DNA of 64,000 nt, taken from positions 2,294,001 to 2,358,000 of the forward strand of contig NZ_CP104208.1 in NCBI RefSeq assembly GCF_026230175.1, given 5' to 3'. Position 1 is the stretch's first letter. Each line of letters begins with the position of its first letter. The translations under genes were made by a program, and so were the position numbers. The DNA comes from Desulfovibrio mangrovi (GTDB lineage: Bacteria > Desulfobacterota > Desulfovibrionia > Desulfovibrionales > Desulfovibrionaceae). Of the stretch, positions 62,577 to 64,000 are shown piece after piece. The notes under the pieces are model-generated. The model ran no database searches and was not told the origin of the DNA. It was given only the letters and a program-made list of their open reading frames with translations.

Positions 62577-62749
62577 GCAGGCCCCGTGCCGCCCCGGTCC
62601 GACGCCCTTAAATGTAGCAATGGAAATCAACCTACATTTCTGTAGGTTATACCCCATTTTATTGACACGACACCTAACCTCATACAAAGTCTGCACTTCA
62701 CATGCGGAATTTTGCAGGGGGCTGCATTGCACAGGCAGGATGGTGGCAT
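62577..62749. promoter_or_regulatory. Leader region of the last gene with hairpin and possible promoter
   Basis: AACCTACA-tttc-TGTAGGTT (62629-62648) is a perfect 8-bp hairpin without a T-run. A TTGACA box at 62662-62667 with TACAAA 15 bases on is a possible sigma-70 promoter for the receptor gene at 62750. Confidence 0.4.
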
Positions 62750-64000
62750 ATGACGCTGAAAAAACAGCTACTCGTCAGTTTTCTTTCGGTAATGGTCATT
62801 GGCATGACAGGCGTTGCAGCCATCATGTGGAGTATGGGGTCCGGCGGCATGTCCGACCTCGGCGAAACCAGTTCCAAGGCGCTCAGGCTGCGCGCTCAGG
62901 ACCAGCTGGCCACATTACGCGGGGTCAAGTCCGTGCAGGTTCACGACCTGCTGGACAACATGGCCGACCAGCTGGCCACCTTCAGCCGAGGACGCACAGT
63001 CATTGATGCCTCGCTCGCCTTTGCCTACGACATGGAAATCGTCCGTCACGAATCCAACACCCCGCCGGAAGCCATTGAAGGCATGCGCAAGGAGCTTGCG
63101 AAGTTCCTTTCCGGCAGCGCCTTTCTGGATCAGCCGGATTTTGCCACCTATGCTGCCATCGCCTCCGGTTATGCCCAGGCAAAACCGATGCAGTACGTTC
63201 CCGCAGACCCCAATGCCGTGGTCCTGTGGAAGCATTTCCTGCAGGCGAAACCAGCCCCGTCCAGCCGGGCCGACATCGTTGAGCCGGAAGACCTCATAGT
63301 CGGCTACACAGACAACCACCTGCTGTACCACCCCGTCTTCAGGGATTACGCAACGCGCTTCGGCTATCGCGACATCTACCTCATCCGCCCCGAAACCGGA
63401 CAGGTTCTGTATTCCGTCAACAAGGCTCCGGACTTCGCCACCAGCCTGCTTAACGGGCCATTCAAATCCTCTGGCCTTGCCAAGGCATACCGGCAGGCGG
63501 AAGAGGCAGGCAAAAAGGGCCAGCAGGGCGTCATCATCCAGACGGACTTTGCCCCCTATGAACCGACGGGCAACGCCCCTACGGCCTTCATGGCTACCCC
63601 CGTCTTCGACGGCGGCCAATACATTGCCACCCTTGCCTTTGCCCTGCCCGTGAAGAAACTAAACGACATGCTGCTGAACAGCGGCAAGTTCGACACCTTC
63701 GGCCTCGGGGAGAGCGGAGAGACCTATCTGGTAGGCCCGGACGGCAAACGCCGCACATCCTCCCGCTTCACGGACAACGATCTGGATGTGCTGGTTGAGC
63801 GCATCGACTCCGAGCCGGTCAAAGCCGCCCTCAACGGAGAAACCGGCGAAGGCTACACCACGGACTACCGCGGAGTGCCCACCCTTGCCGCATGGCAGCC
63901 CATTGAGATGCTCGGTGGCCGCTGGGCCCTTGTCGCCCAGATGGATACGGCCGAGGCCATGAAGGCCAGCGCGGAAGTGGAATCCATGGCGGATGCAACC
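62750..64000 (+). CDS. dCache-domain chemoreceptor or sensor, 3' part beyond the window
   Basis: Open frame of 417 codons running off the right edge. Starts MTLKKQLLVSFLSV with a membrane helix at about 8-30, followed by a periplasmic sensor of double-Cache type: LATLRGVKSVQVHDLLDNMA early and the hallmark FGLGESGETYLVGPDGKRR near residue 318. The end reads LGGRWALVAQMDTAEAM, just before an expected second membrane helix and HAMP. This arrangement is typical of methyl-accepting chemotaxis proteins in sulfate reducers, but the output domain is not visible. Confidence 0.75.
   Translation, partial: MTLKKQLLVSFLSVMVIGMTGVAAIMWSMGSGGMSDLGETSSKALRLRAQDQLATLRGVKSVQVHDLLDNMADQLATFSRGRTVIDASLAFAYDMEIVRHESNTPPEAIEGMRKELAKFLSGSAFLDQPDFATYAAIASGYAQAKPMQYVPADPNAVVLWKHFLQAKPAPSSRADIVEPEDLIVGYTDNHLLYHPVFRDYATRFGYRDIYLIRPETGQVLYSVNKAPDFATSLLNGPFKSSGLAKAYRQAEEAGKKGQQGVIIQTDFAPYEPTGNAPTAFMATPVFDGGQYIATLAFALPVKKLNDMLLNSGKFDTFGLGESGETYLVGPDGKRRTSSRFTDNDLDVLVERIDSEPVKAALNGETGEGYTTDYRGVPTLAAWQPIEMLGGRWALVAQMDTAEAMKASAEVESMADAT

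Noticed and set aside
1-64000. Search by eye for tRNA, rRNA, insertion sequences, integrases and phage genes
   Set aside because: None found; gene content and codon use are uniform and chromosomal in look.

Overview
The window reads as a chromosomal segment of a mesophilic sulfate-reducing deltaproteobacterium, most likely a Desulfovibrionaceae member. This rests on the gene content and on moderately high GC with strong GC-ending codon bias, not on a marker gene: four sigma-54 activators with matching -24/-12 promoters, many two-component proteins, TauE/SafE (TSUP) permeases, a DsrE-like protein, a NifX-like cluster-binding protein, orphan extracellular solute-binding proteins, and acetyl-CoA synthetase next to an ADP-forming acyl-CoA synthetase/acetyltransferase. 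No rRNA, tRNA, CRISPR array, transposase, integrase or phage gene was seen.

Layout. 1-4.5 kb: a branched-chain amino-acid type (Liv) ABC transporter (permease truncated by the window edge, binding protein, LivF ATPase) followed by a phenylacetate-CoA ligase-like enzyme. 4.7-11.2 kb: a sigma-54 response regulator/kinase pair, a solute-binding protein, a glycine-zipper lipoprotein and a DASS-type anion transporter. 11.3-27 kb: a signalling island with a sigma-54 activator, NifX-like protein, three membrane histidine kinases, several response regulators, a five-copy repeat protein behind a near-consensus sigma-54 promoter, and a second sigma-54 promoter just before a run ending in a TSUP permease, a small membrane protein and a PEP-synthase-like phosphotransferase. 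27-34 kb: solute-binding proteins, pgpA, a type II NADH dehydrogenase, and a chemosensory kinase split into an HPt-STAS protein and a kinase core. 34-41 kb: an HDOD protein, a GAF-PAS sigma-54 activator, its probable target (thioredoxin-like gene with a phased operator array and sigma-54 promoter) and a chemoreceptor. 41-47.5 kb: acs divergent from an ACD-GNAT (Pat-like) gene with five copies of an 11-bp motif between them, then dsrE-like and ZIP transporter genes. 47.6-52 kb: a solute-binding protein and a large hybrid kinase. 52.4-62.6 kb: a second TSUP cassette (permease, membrane protein, PhnD-like lipoprotein, kinase with cysteine cluster, response regulator, second PEP-synthase-like phosphotransferase, phosphatase-YkgJ fusion) and a DUF4197 protein. 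The window ends inside a dCache receptor gene.

The recurring theme is a TSUP anion permease co-located with a small membrane protein, histidine kinase/single-domain response regulator pairs, and a phosphotransferase that keeps the ATP-grasp and phosphohistidine domains of PEP synthase but replaces the PEP-binding TIM barrel with a different C-terminal domain shared by both copies. This duplicated cassette, with a dual-specificity phosphatase fusion in the second copy, is the strongest candidate for an undescribed system here. The proposed link between anion transport, signalling and phosphotransfer is inference from gene order.
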